From VRUE01 sp035693025 (GTDB lineage Bacteria; Actinomycetota; Thermoleophilia; Solirubrobacterales; 70-9): a stretch of 64,000 bases of DNA. How positions within the stretch are numbered: position 1 is the stretch's first letter; each line of letters opens with the position of its first letter. Positions 39,292 to 47,059 of this stretch are shown here, piece by piece. Both the position numbers and the translations under genes were made by a program. The notes beneath the pieces were generated by a model. It had not been told where the DNA came from. It saw nothing but the letters and a program-made list of their open reading frames with translations, and did not search any database. The stretch is from the NCBI GenBank assembly GCA_035693025.1, contig DASSHI010000001.1, positions 62,001 through 126,000 on the forward strand, written 5' to 3'.

Positions 39292-40214
39292 AGAGGGCGC
39301 AGCTCGACCCGGCGGGCGAGGTCCTCCACCACGGGCCGGTCGGCGCTGCCGAGGCCGTGGCGGAGGAAGTTGGCGGCGCCGGCGCCGGCGGCGACCCGCA
39401 GCGTCTCCTCCCACTCCCGCCCGGCGGCCATGCAGGCGGCGAGGCCGCCCATCATCGAATCGCCACAGCCCTCGCGGGCGCCGCGCTCGAAGCGCGGCGG
39501 GATCAGCTCCCAGGCTTCGTCGCCCCGCACGACCATCGCCGGCTCCTCGGCGCGGGTGACGATCACCGCCCCGGCCCCGGCCTCCAACAGGCGCTCGATC
39601 GCCGCCCGCATGCGCGTTTCGGTGTCCACGGGCCCCTCTATGTAGGTGGCGATCTCCCAGTCGTTGATCTTGACCAGGTCCGGCTTGCCCTCCAGGGCGC
39701 TGTCGAGGCGGGGCGGTGAGAGGTCGACGACGACGGGCGTGCCGTTCGCCCTGACGTCGGCGACCAGGTTGCCGTAGATCTCCAGCGGCAGCGCCTCGCT
39801 CGGGTAGGGGCCGCAGAGGGCGAGCACGTCCGCCTCGAGCGCGGCAGCGCAGGTGGACGAGAAGAGGTCGTCGATCTCGTGCCGGGAGGGAGGCGGGCTG
39901 GCGCTCTGGGCGACAGGCACGCGCTCGCCGCTGCGGCGGTCGTGGACATAGGCGCCGCTGGCCGCGGCGACATCGATCAGGCGCAGCTCGATCGGCAGCT
40001 GCTCGAGCAGAGGCCGCAGCACCGTCCCGCACTCGCCGCCGATGAACCCGCAGAGCGTCGCTTCGGCGCCCAGCTCGGCCGCCATCCGGGCCACCCAGAC
40101 CCCCTGGCCGGCTGCGTGCGCATGGATGTCGTCCCCGCCTTCGGCGGTCAGCGCCTCGATCGTGATCGAGAGCATCGGGTGCGGGCCGAAGACGGCGACT
40201 TTTCCGGCGGACAT
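39288..40214 (-). CDS. PfkB-family sugar kinase (1-phosphofructokinase/tagatose-6-P kinase-like)
   Basis: 308 residues. The N terminus 'VAVFGPHPMLSITIEALTAE' is a PfkB beta1, 'GGDDIHAHAAGQGVWVARMAAELG' gives the sugar-binding Gly-Gly segment, and the C-terminal catalytic motif 'GAREGCGDSMMGGLAA' is the PfkB signature 2 (G-C-G-D replacing GAGD). The Asp is present, so ATP-dependent phosphorylation is likely. It is closest in pattern to LacC/FruK, but the sugar is not determined. Convergent with the phosphatase gene. Confidence 0.8.
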   Translation of the reverse strand: MSAGKVAVFGPHPMLSITIEALTAEGGDDIHAHAAGQGVWVARMAAELGAEATLCGFIGGECGTVLRPLLEQLPIELRLIDVAAASGAYVHDRRSGERVPVAQSASPPPSRHEIDDLFSSTCAAALEADVLALCGPYPSEALPLEIYGNLVADVRANGTPVVVDLSPPRLDSALEGKPDLVKINDWEIATYIEGPVDTETRMRAAIERLLEAGAGAVIVTRAEEPAMVVRGDEAWELIPPRFERGAREGCGDSMMGGLAACMAAGREWEETLRVAAGAGAANFLRHGLGSADRPVVEDLARRVELRPL

Positions 40215-40230
40215 GGAAGAAGGCTAATGG

Positions 40231-40266
40231 CGCCGGGGGGAGAGGTTCGGTCGCCGGCCCCTTTAC
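40231..40266 (+). promoter_or_regulatory. Promoter-like element shared with the Tad operon
   Basis: The pattern GGGGGGAGAG-GTT-CGGTCGCC-GGCCCCTTTACG directly precedes the GTG start of the fusion gene. A very similar stretch precedes the response regulator at 42123. The two share the GGGGGGAGAG block, GTCGCC and CCTT(T)A at about the same spacing, suggesting one sigma factor or regulator controls both units. Confidence 0.4.
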
Positions 40267-42051
40267 GTGGACGTGACGCCCCGCCGCTTTCGCGATCTTC
40301 CCTCGGCGACCGTGCTCGGCCGGGCGGTGCCGCTGGCGACGACGCTGCGGTCCCGGCTGGCCGGTCTTTCGCATCTCGATCGCGCCGCTGCCGGCGCCGG
40401 GCTGTTGATCCCGCGCTGCTCCAGCGTCCATACCTTCGGCATGCGCTTCGCGCTCGACCTGGTCTTCCTCGATCGCAGCGGGCGGCCCTGCTCGTTTCGC
40501 CGTGCGGTGCCGCCGAGGCGCCTGGCCTGGGACCGGAGGGCGACCGCGGTGCTTGAGCTACCCTGCCCGGCGGGAGAACGGGCCGCCGTGGGTTGCGAGG
40601 CCCGCCCGCCGACCATGACCGTCCGCGAGGTACAGGTCCCATCGCTCTCCCCGCAGGGGCTGCGCGACACGATCGAGCCACAGGCCCGGCAGCGCTTCGA
40701 CACGGGGCTGAGCCGCGCCCGCGAGCTGTTCGCCGGCCGCGAGGTCTGGAACGTCAGCTCGACCTCCTCCGGCGGCGGCGTGGCCGAGATGCTCTGGTCC
40801 TGGGTCGGACTCTCGCGGGGTGGGGGGATCGGGATGCGGTGGCTGACGATCGACGGCCCAGTGGAGTTCTTCACCCTGACCAAGCGCCTCCACAACTACC
40901 TGCACGGCGAGGTCGGTGACGGCGGTCCGCTGGGCGAGGAGGAGCGCATCCTCTTCGACCGCGTCAGCCGTGAGAACGCGGCGGCGGTCCTCGCCGAGCT
41001 CGGCCCCGACGACGTCGTCCTGCTGCATGACCCGCAGACTGCCGGCCTCATCCCGGACATGGCTGCCGCGGATCGGCCGGTCGTCTGGCGCTGTCACGTC
41101 GGCGCCGACGATCGCAACGAGCTGACCGCGCAGGCCTGGGACTTCCTCGCCCCCTACGTGACCGCCGCAGACGCGGCGGTGTTCTCGCGCCGCGCGTTCG
41201 TCCCCGAGTGCTGCGAGGGCATGCCGACGGCGATCGTGCCCCCGTCGATCAACGCCTTTTCGCCGAAGAATCAGGAGATCGAGCCCGCCACGGCGCGTTC
41301 GATCCTGCGCCGGGCGGGCCTGCTCGGCCCCGCCCTGTCGGGCGAGGAGGAGAGGGAGCCGGTCTTTCGGCGTCTCGACGGAAGCGAGGCCCGGGTCGAA
41401 CGTCGCTGCGAGGTGGTGGGCGAGGGCGGGCTGCCCGACGCCGACGCGCGCCTGGTCGTCCAGGTCTCGCGCTGGGACCGGCTCAAGGATCCCGTCGGCG
41501 TGTTGTACGGCTTCGCCGGCGTGCTCGCGGCGGGGCACGATGCCTGGCTCGTCCTGGCCGGTCCCAGCGTCGGCTCGGTGAGCGACGATCCCGACAGCGC
41601 CGCGGTCCTGGCCGAGGTCGAGGCGGATTGGCGCGGTCAGCCCGAGTCGGTCCGCTCGCGCGTCCTGCTCGCCTGCCTGCCGATGGAGGACCTCGACGAG
41701 AACGCGGCGATCGTCAACGCTCTGCAGCGACAGGCCGCGGTCGTCGTGCAAAAGAGCCTCAAGGAGGGCTTCGGCCTGACCGTCACCGAGGCGATGTGGA
41801 AGGCGCGGCCGGTCCTCGCCAGCGCGACCGGCGGCATCGAGGATCAAATCGAGGACGGCGTCACCGGCAGCCTCCTGTCCAACCCGCTCGACCTGGACGC
41901 CTTCGCCGCCGCGGTCGGGGGCCTGCTCGGCAACCCCGAGCATGCCGGCGCGATCGGCGAGGCGGCGCGCGCCAGCGTCCGCGCCAACTTCCTCGAGGAT
42001 CGCCACAGCCGCCGGTACGTCGAGCTGTTCGAGCGCCTGCTGTCCGTCTGA
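40267..42051 (+). CDS. DUF192 domain fused to a GT4 glycosyltransferase (trehalose-synthase-like)
   Basis: 594 residues if translated from the GTG at 40267 (GTG 40273 also possible). Residues 1-~115 are DUF192 ('SVHTFGMRFALDLVFLDRSG'). Residues ~120-594 are a GT-B glycosyltransferase of the TreT type: 'EVWNVSSTSSGGGVAEMLWS', 'LLHDPQTAGLIP', 'ADARLVVQVSRWDRLKDPVG', 'SLKEGFGLTVTEAMWKARPV' (the E-x7-E donor motif). TreT makes trehalose from NDP-glucose and glucose. DUF192 is normally a separate ~120-residue protein. An in-frame ATG at 40615 could make the glycosyltransferase separately. No stop lies between the domains. Confidence 0.75.
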   Translation: MDVTPRRFRDLPSATVLGRAVPLATTLRSRLAGLSHLDRAAAGAGLLIPRCSSVHTFGMRFALDLVFLDRSGRPCSFRRAVPPRRLAWDRRATAVLELPCPAGERAAVGCEARPPTMTVREVQVPSLSPQGLRDTIEPQARQRFDTGLSRARELFAGREVWNVSSTSSGGGVAEMLWSWVGLSRGGGIGMRWLTIDGPVEFFTLTKRLHNYLHGEVGDGGPLGEEERILFDRVSRENAAAVLAELGPDDVVLLHDPQTAGLIPDMAAADRPVVWRCHVGADDRNELTAQAWDFLAPYVTAADAAVFSRRAFVPECCEGMPTAIVPPSINAFSPKNQEIEPATARSILRRAGLLGPALSGEEEREPVFRRLDGSEARVERRCEVVGEGGLPDADARLVVQVSRWDRLKDPVGVLYGFAGVLAAGHDAWLVLAGPSVGSVSDDPDSAAVLAEVEADWRGQPESVRSRVLLACLPMEDLDENAAIVNALQRQAAVVVQKSLKEGFGLTVTEAMWKARPVLASATGGIEDQIEDGVTGSLLSNPLDLDAFAAAVGGLLGNPEHAGAIGEAARASVRANFLEDRHSRRYVELFERLLSV

Positions 42052-42082
42052 GAGTCCCGCGTTTTGCGATGGGCCGGCATTG

Positions 42083-42116
42083 GCAGGGGGGAGAGTTTTC
42101 GTCGCCCCGCCCTTAG
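42083..42116 (+). promoter_or_regulatory. Promoter-like element before the response regulator/Tad operon
   Basis: GCAGGGGGGAGAG-TTTTCGTCGCC-CCGCCCTTAG, matching the element at 40231-40266 (GGGGGGAGAG block, GTCGCC, CCTTA). Located directly upstream of the first gene of the operon at 42123. Confidence 0.4.
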
Positions 42117-42122
42117 TTGGGC

Positions 42123-42836
42123 ATGCTTCCCCGACGCCGAGACATCGCCAGCGTGGTCGTCTGCGAGGACGACACAGCGACGCTCGAGCTGCTCTGCGAG
42201 AACCTGACCGCGGACCGCTTCGGCGTCTTGCCGGCGCCGAGCGCCTCCGATGCGCTGCGCCTCTGCCGCTTCAAGCAGCCGGACCTGATGTTGCTCGATC
42301 TGACCTTGCCCGATGCATCCGGGCTCGACGTCCTGCAGGAGATCCGCGAAGCGGACGGGGTCGTCTCGCGTTTCGACCCGCGCCTGCCGGTGATCGTCCT
42401 AAGCGGTCGCGGCTCGGACGAAGAGCGGGTGCGGGGGCTCGAGTTCGGCGCTGACGACTACGTCGTCAAGCCGTACGTCTACGGGGAGCTGCGGGCGCGG
42501 ATGACGGCGGTGCTGCGTCGCGTCGAGCAGCGGCGCAGCGGGCCGTTGCGGGTCGGCGAGATAGTCGTCGACCCCGACCGGCGCCGCGCCTGGGTCGCCG
42601 GCAACGAGGTCCATCTCGCCAAGAAGGAGTTCTCGCTGCTGCGCGTGCTGGCGACCGATCCCCATCGGGTCTTCTCCAAGCGCGAGCTGCTGGGTGAGGT
42701 GTGGGGCTACCGGGCGCCGACCAAGACACGCACCCTGGATTCGCATGCCAGCCGCCTGCGCCGCAAGCTCGATCCCGAGCGGGCACGCTTCGTCGTCAAC
42801 TGCTGGGGCGTCGGCTATCGCCTCCTCGACGGATGA
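42123..42836 (+). CDS. OmpR/PhoB-family response regulator
   Basis: 237 residues. Receiver domain with acidic pocket 'VVVCEDDTA', phospho-Asp in 'LMLLDLTLPDASG' (about 56), Thr/Ser 'VIVLSGRGSDEERV' and Lys 'DDYVVKPYVY'. The C-terminal winged helix has 'FSLLRVLATDPHRVFSKREL' and 'RTLDSHASRLRRKLD', ending 'VNCWGVGYRLLDG'. It is the first gene of the operon with the kinase at 42833 (4-base ATGA overlap) and the Tad genes, so it probably responds to the kinase and controls the same cell-surface system. ATG at 42123 is chosen; a TTG at 42117 is in frame. Confidence 0.9.
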   Translation: MLPRRRDIASVVVCEDDTATLELLCENLTADRFGVLPAPSASDALRLCRFKQPDLMLLDLTLPDASGLDVLQEIREADGVVSRFDPRLPVIVLSGRGSDEERVRGLEFGADDYVVKPYVYGELRARMTAVLRRVEQRRSGPLRVGEIVVDPDRRRAWVAGNEVHLAKKEFSLLRVLATDPHRVFSKRELLGEVWGYRAPTKTRTLDSHASRLRRKLDPERARFVVNCWGVGYRLLDG

Positions 42837-43564
42837 TCGCGCTGGTGCAAGCGGTGTCCGGATGGCCGCTCGCAGCGGCGATGGCCGCGACGGTCGCTGC
42901 GCAGGGGCTGCGCGCCGGTCGCAGGCGCAGCTCGCTCAACGAGGCGTTGCACGAGCTGCGCCGGCCACTGCAGACGATCGCCCTCGCCGGGGCCGGTGAG
43001 GGCGCGTCGCCGCCGGTCCTCGAGGGCTCGGTGCGGATGGCCGCCGCGGCGCTCGAGCGACTCGACCGCGAGGTCAACGGCGGCGGCGGGTTGCCGCGCC
43101 CCGCCGAGCCGATCGAAGTGCGCGCCCTGTTGGACTCCGCGGCGCGGCGCTGGCGCGGGCCGGTGAGCCTCGGCGGCGGCTCGCTGAGGTTGCGCTGGCG
43201 TGCCGGCAGTGCGCTCGTCGAAGGCCACCGAGTCGAGCTCGCCCAGGCGCTCGACAACCTGATCGGCAACGCGATCGAGCACGGCGGGCCGCGGATCGTG
43301 ATCGACGCCCGCCTGCACGGCGGCGGCCTGCGGATCGTGATCGCCGATTCGGGCCGGGCCTCGCGCCCGCCGGAGCGTCGCGACTCGCCGGGCGAGGTGA
43401 TCGCCCGGCTGTCGGGGCGCCGCCGTCACGGCCATGGCCTCGTCATCGTCAGGCGGATTGCCGCCGCTCACGGCGGCCGCTTCGCCCTGCGCCGCTCCGA
43501 GCGCGGCTCGCTCGCGCTGCTCGATCTGCCCTTGATCGGGGACCGCGACCCATTGGCGGCGTGA
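42833..43564 (+). CDS. Minimal histidine kinase without a sensor domain
   Basis: 243 residues. A short N-terminal hydrophobic stretch (LAAAMAATVAAQGL) replaces any input domain. The phospho-acceptor box is 'LNEALHELRRPLQTIAL' (His about 42), and the ATPase has 'LAQALDNLIGNAIEHGGPRI' (N box), 'IVIADSGRAS' (G1) and 'RHGHGLVIVRRIAAAHGGRF' (G2). With no PAS, GAF or periplasmic part, the signal must come from another protein or the membrane. It pairs with the regulator at 42123, and its stop overlaps the CpaB-like start. Confidence 0.8.
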   Translation: MIALVQAVSGWPLAAAMAATVAAQGLRAGRRRSSLNEALHELRRPLQTIALAGAGEGASPPVLEGSVRMAAAALERLDREVNGGGGLPRPAEPIEVRALLDSAARRWRGPVSLGGGSLRLRWRAGSALVEGHRVELAQALDNLIGNAIEHGGPRIVIDARLHGGGLRIVIADSGRASRPPERRDSPGEVIARLSGRRRHGHGLVIVRRIAAAHGGRFALRRSERGSLALLDLPLIGDRDPLAA

Positions 43565-44217
43565 GCCGCCGCCGCCGGGCACTGGCCTTCCTGCTTGCGG
43601 CGCTGCTCGCCGCGGCCGGCGCGGCCGCGATCGCCGACGGCTACGGCGCCGGTGCGGTCCGCGGCTACGGGCCGCTGCGCCCGGTCGTCGTCGTCTCGGC
43701 CGCGGTCCCGGCGGGGCAGAGGTTCGTGCCGCCGACGCTCGCGGCGAGCCTCTCGACGAGGCGGGTGCCGAGCCGGTTCGTCCCGCCCGATGCGCTGGCC
43801 ATGCCCGGGGAAGCACTCGGCCTGGTTGCCCGGGCGCCGCTTCCGGCCGGCTCCTACCTGCTCGCGGCCCAGCTGGGTGTGGACCGGCGGGGCAAGCCAC
43901 AGCGCCGGTCTCTCGGCGCCGGGAGGCGGCCGGTCGAGATCGAAATCAGCGGCGCCGATGCCTTGCTCGCAACCGGCCGATCGCCCACCGGCTCGCGGGT
44001 CGACGTGGTGGTTACGACAGAACCGTCCGGGAGCGGTCCGGGGCGCACCTACGTCGCCGCCCCCGGGGTGCCACTGCTCGCGCTGAGGGATGGTGCCGAA
44101 GGTGCCGGGCCGGGAACGACCGCTGCGGCGACGCTTGGCCTGACCAGGCGCGAGGCGCTGCGTCTGATCGCCGCCGAGAGCTTCGCCCGCAAGTTGACTC
44201 TGCTGCCAGATGGCTGA
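43561..44217 (+). CDS. cpaB: CpaB-like (SAF-domain) protein of the Tad system
   Basis: 218 residues, start GTG at 43561 inside the kinase stop. A single N-terminal membrane helix (ALAFLLAALLAAAGAAAIA) is followed by a SAF-like domain ('VVVVSAAVPAGQRFVPPTLA', 'MPGEALGLVARAPLPAGSYL') and a C-terminal part with 'SRVDVVVTTEPSG' and 'PLLALRDGAEG'. This is the architecture of CpaB/RcpC, which caps the Tad pilus channel. Its 3' end overlaps the ATPase start by 8 bases. Confidence 0.7.
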   Translation: MSRRRRALAFLLAALLAAAGAAAIADGYGAGAVRGYGPLRPVVVVSAAVPAGQRFVPPTLAASLSTRRVPSRFVPPDALAMPGEALGLVARAPLPAGSYLLAAQLGVDRRGKPQRRSLGAGRRPVEIEISGADALLATGRSPTGSRVDVVVTTEPSGSGPGRTYVAAPGVPLLALRDGAEGAGPGTTAAATLGLTRREALRLIAAESFARKLTLLPDG

Positions 44218-45319
44218 GCGGATCGAGGCGCGCCGGCGGTACCTCGATGAGCTGGCCGAGTCGCTTCGGCTGCGGCTGATCGAGGCGCGGCGTGACGCAG
44301 CGTCGGCGGGAAAGGAGCCGCAGCCCGAGCTCCCCGAGCAGGTGCGTGACCTGGTCGAGGCCGAGGCGGCCCTGCTCGGCGACGACGATCGCGATGCGCT
44401 GATCGCCCGCCTCCTGCGCGACACGATCGGGCTCGGCCCGCTCGAGGATCTGCTTGCCGACCCGAGCGTGGAGGAGGTGATGGTCAACGGACCAGATCGC
44501 ATCTATGTGGAGCGCAGCGGGCGGATCGAGCGAGCCGACGCGGCCTTCGCCGACGAGGAGGAGCTGCGCAACGCGATCGAGCGCATCCTCGCGCCGCTGG
44601 GCCGTCGCATCGACGAGCTGAGCCCGATGGTCGATGCGCGTCTCGCCGACGGCTCACGGGTCAACGCCGTCATCCCGCCGCTTGCCGTCGACGGGCCCGC
44701 GCTCTCGATTCGCCGCTTCGGCATCAATCGGCCCTGTGCACGCGAGCTGCTCGAGCTGGGCACGCTGACGGGGCCCCAGCTCGAATTGCTCGAGCGTGCC
44801 GTCGGCGAGCGGCGCAGCGTCCTGATCAGCGGCGGCACCGGTTCCGGCAAGACGACCCTGCTCAACGCGCTCTCGGGTTTCATCGGGCCTGGCGAGCGGT
44901 TGGTGACGATCGAGGACGCGGCCGAGCTGCGGCTGCAAAGGCGCCACGTCGTCCGCCTCGAGAGTCGTCCGGCGGGGGTCGAGGGCAGGGGGGAAGTGAC
45001 GATTCGCGACCTGCTCCGCAACGCGCTGCGCATGCGGCCCGATCGGATCGTGATCGGCGAGGTGCGCGGTGGCGAGGCGCTCGATCTGCTGACCGCGCTC
45101 AATACGGGCCACCGCGGGGCGCTCTCGACCGTCCATGCCAATTCGCCCACCGACGCGCTCGCGCGACTGGAGACGCTGGCGCTGATGGCCGGCCTGGGCC
45201 TGCCGCACGCCGCGATTGCGGCGCAGGTTCGCAGCGGCATCGACCTGGTGGTTCACATCGAACGCCGCCGGGACGGTTCGCGCCGCGTGAGCGAGATCGC
45301 GGAGGTGAACGCGGCGTGA
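44210..45319 (+). CDS. tadA: TadA/CpaF-type secretion ATPase
   Basis: 369 residues. A helical N domain ('GLGPLEDLLADPSVEEVMVNG') precedes the ATPase: Walker A 'LISGGTGSGKTTLLNALSGF', Asp box 'VTIEDAAELRLQ', Walker B 'RIVIGEVRGGEALDLLTALN', His box 'TGHRGALSTVHANSP'. It drives assembly of Tad/Flp-type pili or a related secretion system at the inner membrane. The start ATG at 44210 overlaps the CpaB stop. The GTGA overlap with the next gene is typical of the tad operon. Confidence 0.9.
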   Translation: MAERIEARRRYLDELAESLRLRLIEARRDAASAGKEPQPELPEQVRDLVEAEAALLGDDDRDALIARLLRDTIGLGPLEDLLADPSVEEVMVNGPDRIYVERSGRIERADAAFADEEELRNAIERILAPLGRRIDELSPMVDARLADGSRVNAVIPPLAVDGPALSIRRFGINRPCARELLELGTLTGPQLELLERAVGERRSVLISGGTGSGKTTLLNALSGFIGPGERLVTIEDAAELRLQRRHVVRLESRPAGVEGRGEVTIRDLLRNALRMRPDRIVIGEVRGGEALDLLTALNTGHRGALSTVHANSPTDALARLETLALMAGLGLPHAAIAAQVRSGIDLVVHIERRRDGSRRVSEIAEVNAA

Positions 45320-46170
45320 GCGGCGCGAGCCCGCTGCTTCCCCTTGCCGGCGCCGCTGCCGGGGGTCTCGCGGCGCTTGCGGCGCGGGAAGCGATTCTGG
45401 CCACCCCGGCGCTCGCCGAGTGGTTGCGCCTGGCAGTGGAGCCCTTGCGGCGCGCGGGTGCGGAGGGGTATGCGCCTTCGACGGTCGAGCGTCGGCGCCT
45501 TGCCGTGGTCGGGACCGCAGCGGCGTTACTCGGGGGTTGGTTCCTGGCCGGCCCCGTGGTCGCCTTGCCCTTGGCGATCGCCGGGCCCGCCCTGGCGGGC
45601 TGGGCCGTCTCCAGTCGCCGCCGCCGCTACCGGCGCAAGGTCGAGCGCGCCCTTCCCGAGGTCGCCGCGGCGATCGCCGACTCGCTCGCCGCCGGACGTT
45701 CGCTGCGCGCCTCGCTGCCCGCGGCGGCGTCCTCGGTCGACGGTCCGGCGGCGGTCGAGCTCGCCCGGCTCGGGGCGGAGCTGGAAATGGGGGCGCCGAC
45801 GGCGGATACGGTCGAGGGATGGCGGGGGCGAATGCGCTCGGCGCGGGTCGATGCTTTCGCCGCCGCCCTGCTCAGCCAGCGGCGCGCCGGCGGTGACCTC
45901 GCCGGGCTCTTGCGCCGCTTCGCCGAAGGGGCGGCGGAGCGTGACCGCGCCGCCGACGATGCCAGGTCGGCGACCGCGCAGGCCCGCTTCACCGGCCTGC
46001 TCGTCGTCGCGATGCCCAGCGGCGGCGCCCTCTTTGCCGAGCTGATTCAGCCCGGCTTCCTCGTCAAGGTGCTGAGTGCGCCGGCGTCAGCGGTCCTCTT
46101 GGGAATGGCGGCAGCGCTGCAGGCGGCCGGGTTCGTCGCGATCCGGCGTTTCGCGCGTGTGGTCGAGTGA
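45316..46170 (+). CDS. tadB: TadB-like inner-membrane protein of the Tad system
   Basis: 284 residues, GTG start at 45316. Hydrophobic N terminus, then the GspF-like core: 'VERALPEVAAAIADSLAAGR', 'SLRASLPAAASSVDGPAAVE', 'RVDAFAAALLSQRRAGGDLA' and 'LLRRFAEGAAERDRAADDAR', with two membrane helices near the C terminus. It forms half of the platform that TadA powers. The stop overlaps the TadC start. Confidence 0.8.
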   Translation: MSGASPLLPLAGAAAGGLAALAAREAILATPALAEWLRLAVEPLRRAGAEGYAPSTVERRRLAVVGTAAALLGGWFLAGPVVALPLAIAGPALAGWAVSSRRRRYRRKVERALPEVAAAIADSLAAGRSLRASLPAAASSVDGPAAVELARLGAELEMGAPTADTVEGWRGRMRSARVDAFAAALLSQRRAGGDLAGLLRRFAEGAAERDRAADDARSATAQARFTGLLVVAMPSGGALFAELIQPGFLVKVLSAPASAVLLGMAAALQAAGFVAIRRFARVVE

Positions 46171-46817
46171 GGTCCCGAGGCGGCGCGAGGGGGCGCCCGC
46201 CATTGGCGGCGAGATTGGCCGGCGTCGTCGCAGGCGCCGGCGTCGCCTTTCTTGCCGCCCCGGCAGCCCCGGGAAGGGTCTCTTGGCTCGTCGCCGTCGC
46301 CCTGCCCGCCGCGGGCTTCTTCGTACCCGATGCCCTGCTCGAGCGCCGGGCCCGTCGCCGCCACCGGCAGCTGCTCGCGGCTTTGCCCGATGCGCTCGAC
46401 TTGCTTGCGATCGGCTCTGCCGCCGGGCGCAGCCCCCTGGCCGGCTTCGGGGAGATCGCCTCGGCCGGCAACGGCCCGCTTGCCGACGAGCTGCGCATCG
46501 TCGTCGCCGAGGTCGAGTGCGGCCGGCCGCTCGCCGCAGCCCTCGCGACACTGCGCGGACGCGTTCCCGGCAGTGAGGTCGCCACTCTCTGCGCCTCGGT
46601 CGAGCGCTCGCGTCGCCTTGGCTCGCCACTTGCCGAACAGCTCCGTCGCCAGTCCGCCGCATTGCGCCGCGACCAGCGCCGCGCGACCGAGGAGCGCGCC
46701 GCCCGCGCCGCCCCGAAGATCCAGCTCGTCGTCGCCCTGATCCTCGTCCCGTCGGTCCTGCTGATGATCGCCGCCGCCCTGATCGCCAACGCCGACGTGC
46801 TGCTCTCCGGCTTCTGA
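46167..46817 (+). CDS. tadC: TadC-like inner-membrane protein of the Tad system
   Basis: 216 residues, GTG start at 46167. It has the same GspF-type module: 'LPDALDLLAIGSAAGRSPLA', 'GFGEIASAGNGPLADELRIV', 'LRGRVPGSEVATLCASVERS', and a C-terminal membrane helix. It is the partner of TadB. No prepilin, TadE/F or prepilin peptidase follows; the operon ends here with a strong hairpin at 46832. Confidence 0.8.
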   Translation: MRSRGGARGRPPLAARLAGVVAGAGVAFLAAPAAPGRVSWLVAVALPAAGFFVPDALLERRARRRHRQLLAALPDALDLLAIGSAAGRSPLAGFGEIASAGNGPLADELRIVVAEVECGRPLAAALATLRGRVPGSEVATLCASVERSRRLGSPLAEQLRRQSAALRRDQRRATEERAARAAPKIQLVVALILVPSVLLMIAAALIANADVLLSGF

Positions 46818-46831
46818 TCGGCCCGCCTCGT

Positions 46832-46878
46832 GCGCCGTAGAGGTTTGCTCCGAATAGGGCACTAAACCTCTACGGCGC
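46832..46878. terminator. Long perfect hairpin at the end of the Tad operon
   Basis: GCGCCGTAGAGGTTT (46832-46846) and AAACCTCTACGGCGC (46864-46878), 15 bases, perfect, with a 17-base loop. It starts 15 bases after tadC and is followed by a pyrimidine-rich stretch. Likely a transcription end for the Tad operon and insulator before mraZ. A protein-binding dyad is the alternative. Confidence 0.6.
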
Positions 46879-46932
46879 CACTCCTTCCCTTGCAATCGGA
46901 GTTGCGGAATGGGACGCCTATTTGGGGTTGTG

Positions 46933-46965
46933 TTGCAAAGTGGGGGAAAGTGGGTTACTGTGGCG
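46933..46965 (+). promoter_or_regulatory. mraZ promoter with three MraZ boxes
   Basis: -35-like TTGCAA (46933-46938), 17-base spacer and -10-like TACTGT (46956-46961). Inside and around it are direct repeats TGGGG (46941), TGGGT (46951) and TGGCG (46961) spaced exactly 10 bases, each preceded by AAAG/AAAG/ACTG. This is the 10-base-period TGGG box array to which MraZ binds in known systems. It implies autorepression of the division and cell-wall operon. Confidence 0.75.
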
Positions 46966-46981
46966 CTCGAGTTGAAGCCCA

Positions 46982-47026
46982 AGGACCGGGGTGGTGAGGC
47001 TCCTCCCACCTCATCACTCCGGTCCT
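46982..47026 (+). promoter_or_regulatory. Leader hairpin between the mraZ promoter and mraZ
   Basis: 18-base stem AGGACCGGGGTGGTGAGG (46982-46999) with CCTCATCACTCCGGTCCT (47009-47026), two G-U pairs, 9-base loop. It would form in the 5' untranslated RNA about 20 bases downstream of the expected transcription start. No T tract follows. A structured leader suggests a second layer of control such as a binding site or attenuator. Confidence 0.55.
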
Positions 47027-47059
47027 AACTCTTTCCAGCCGGCGAAAGGACACCGAGGG

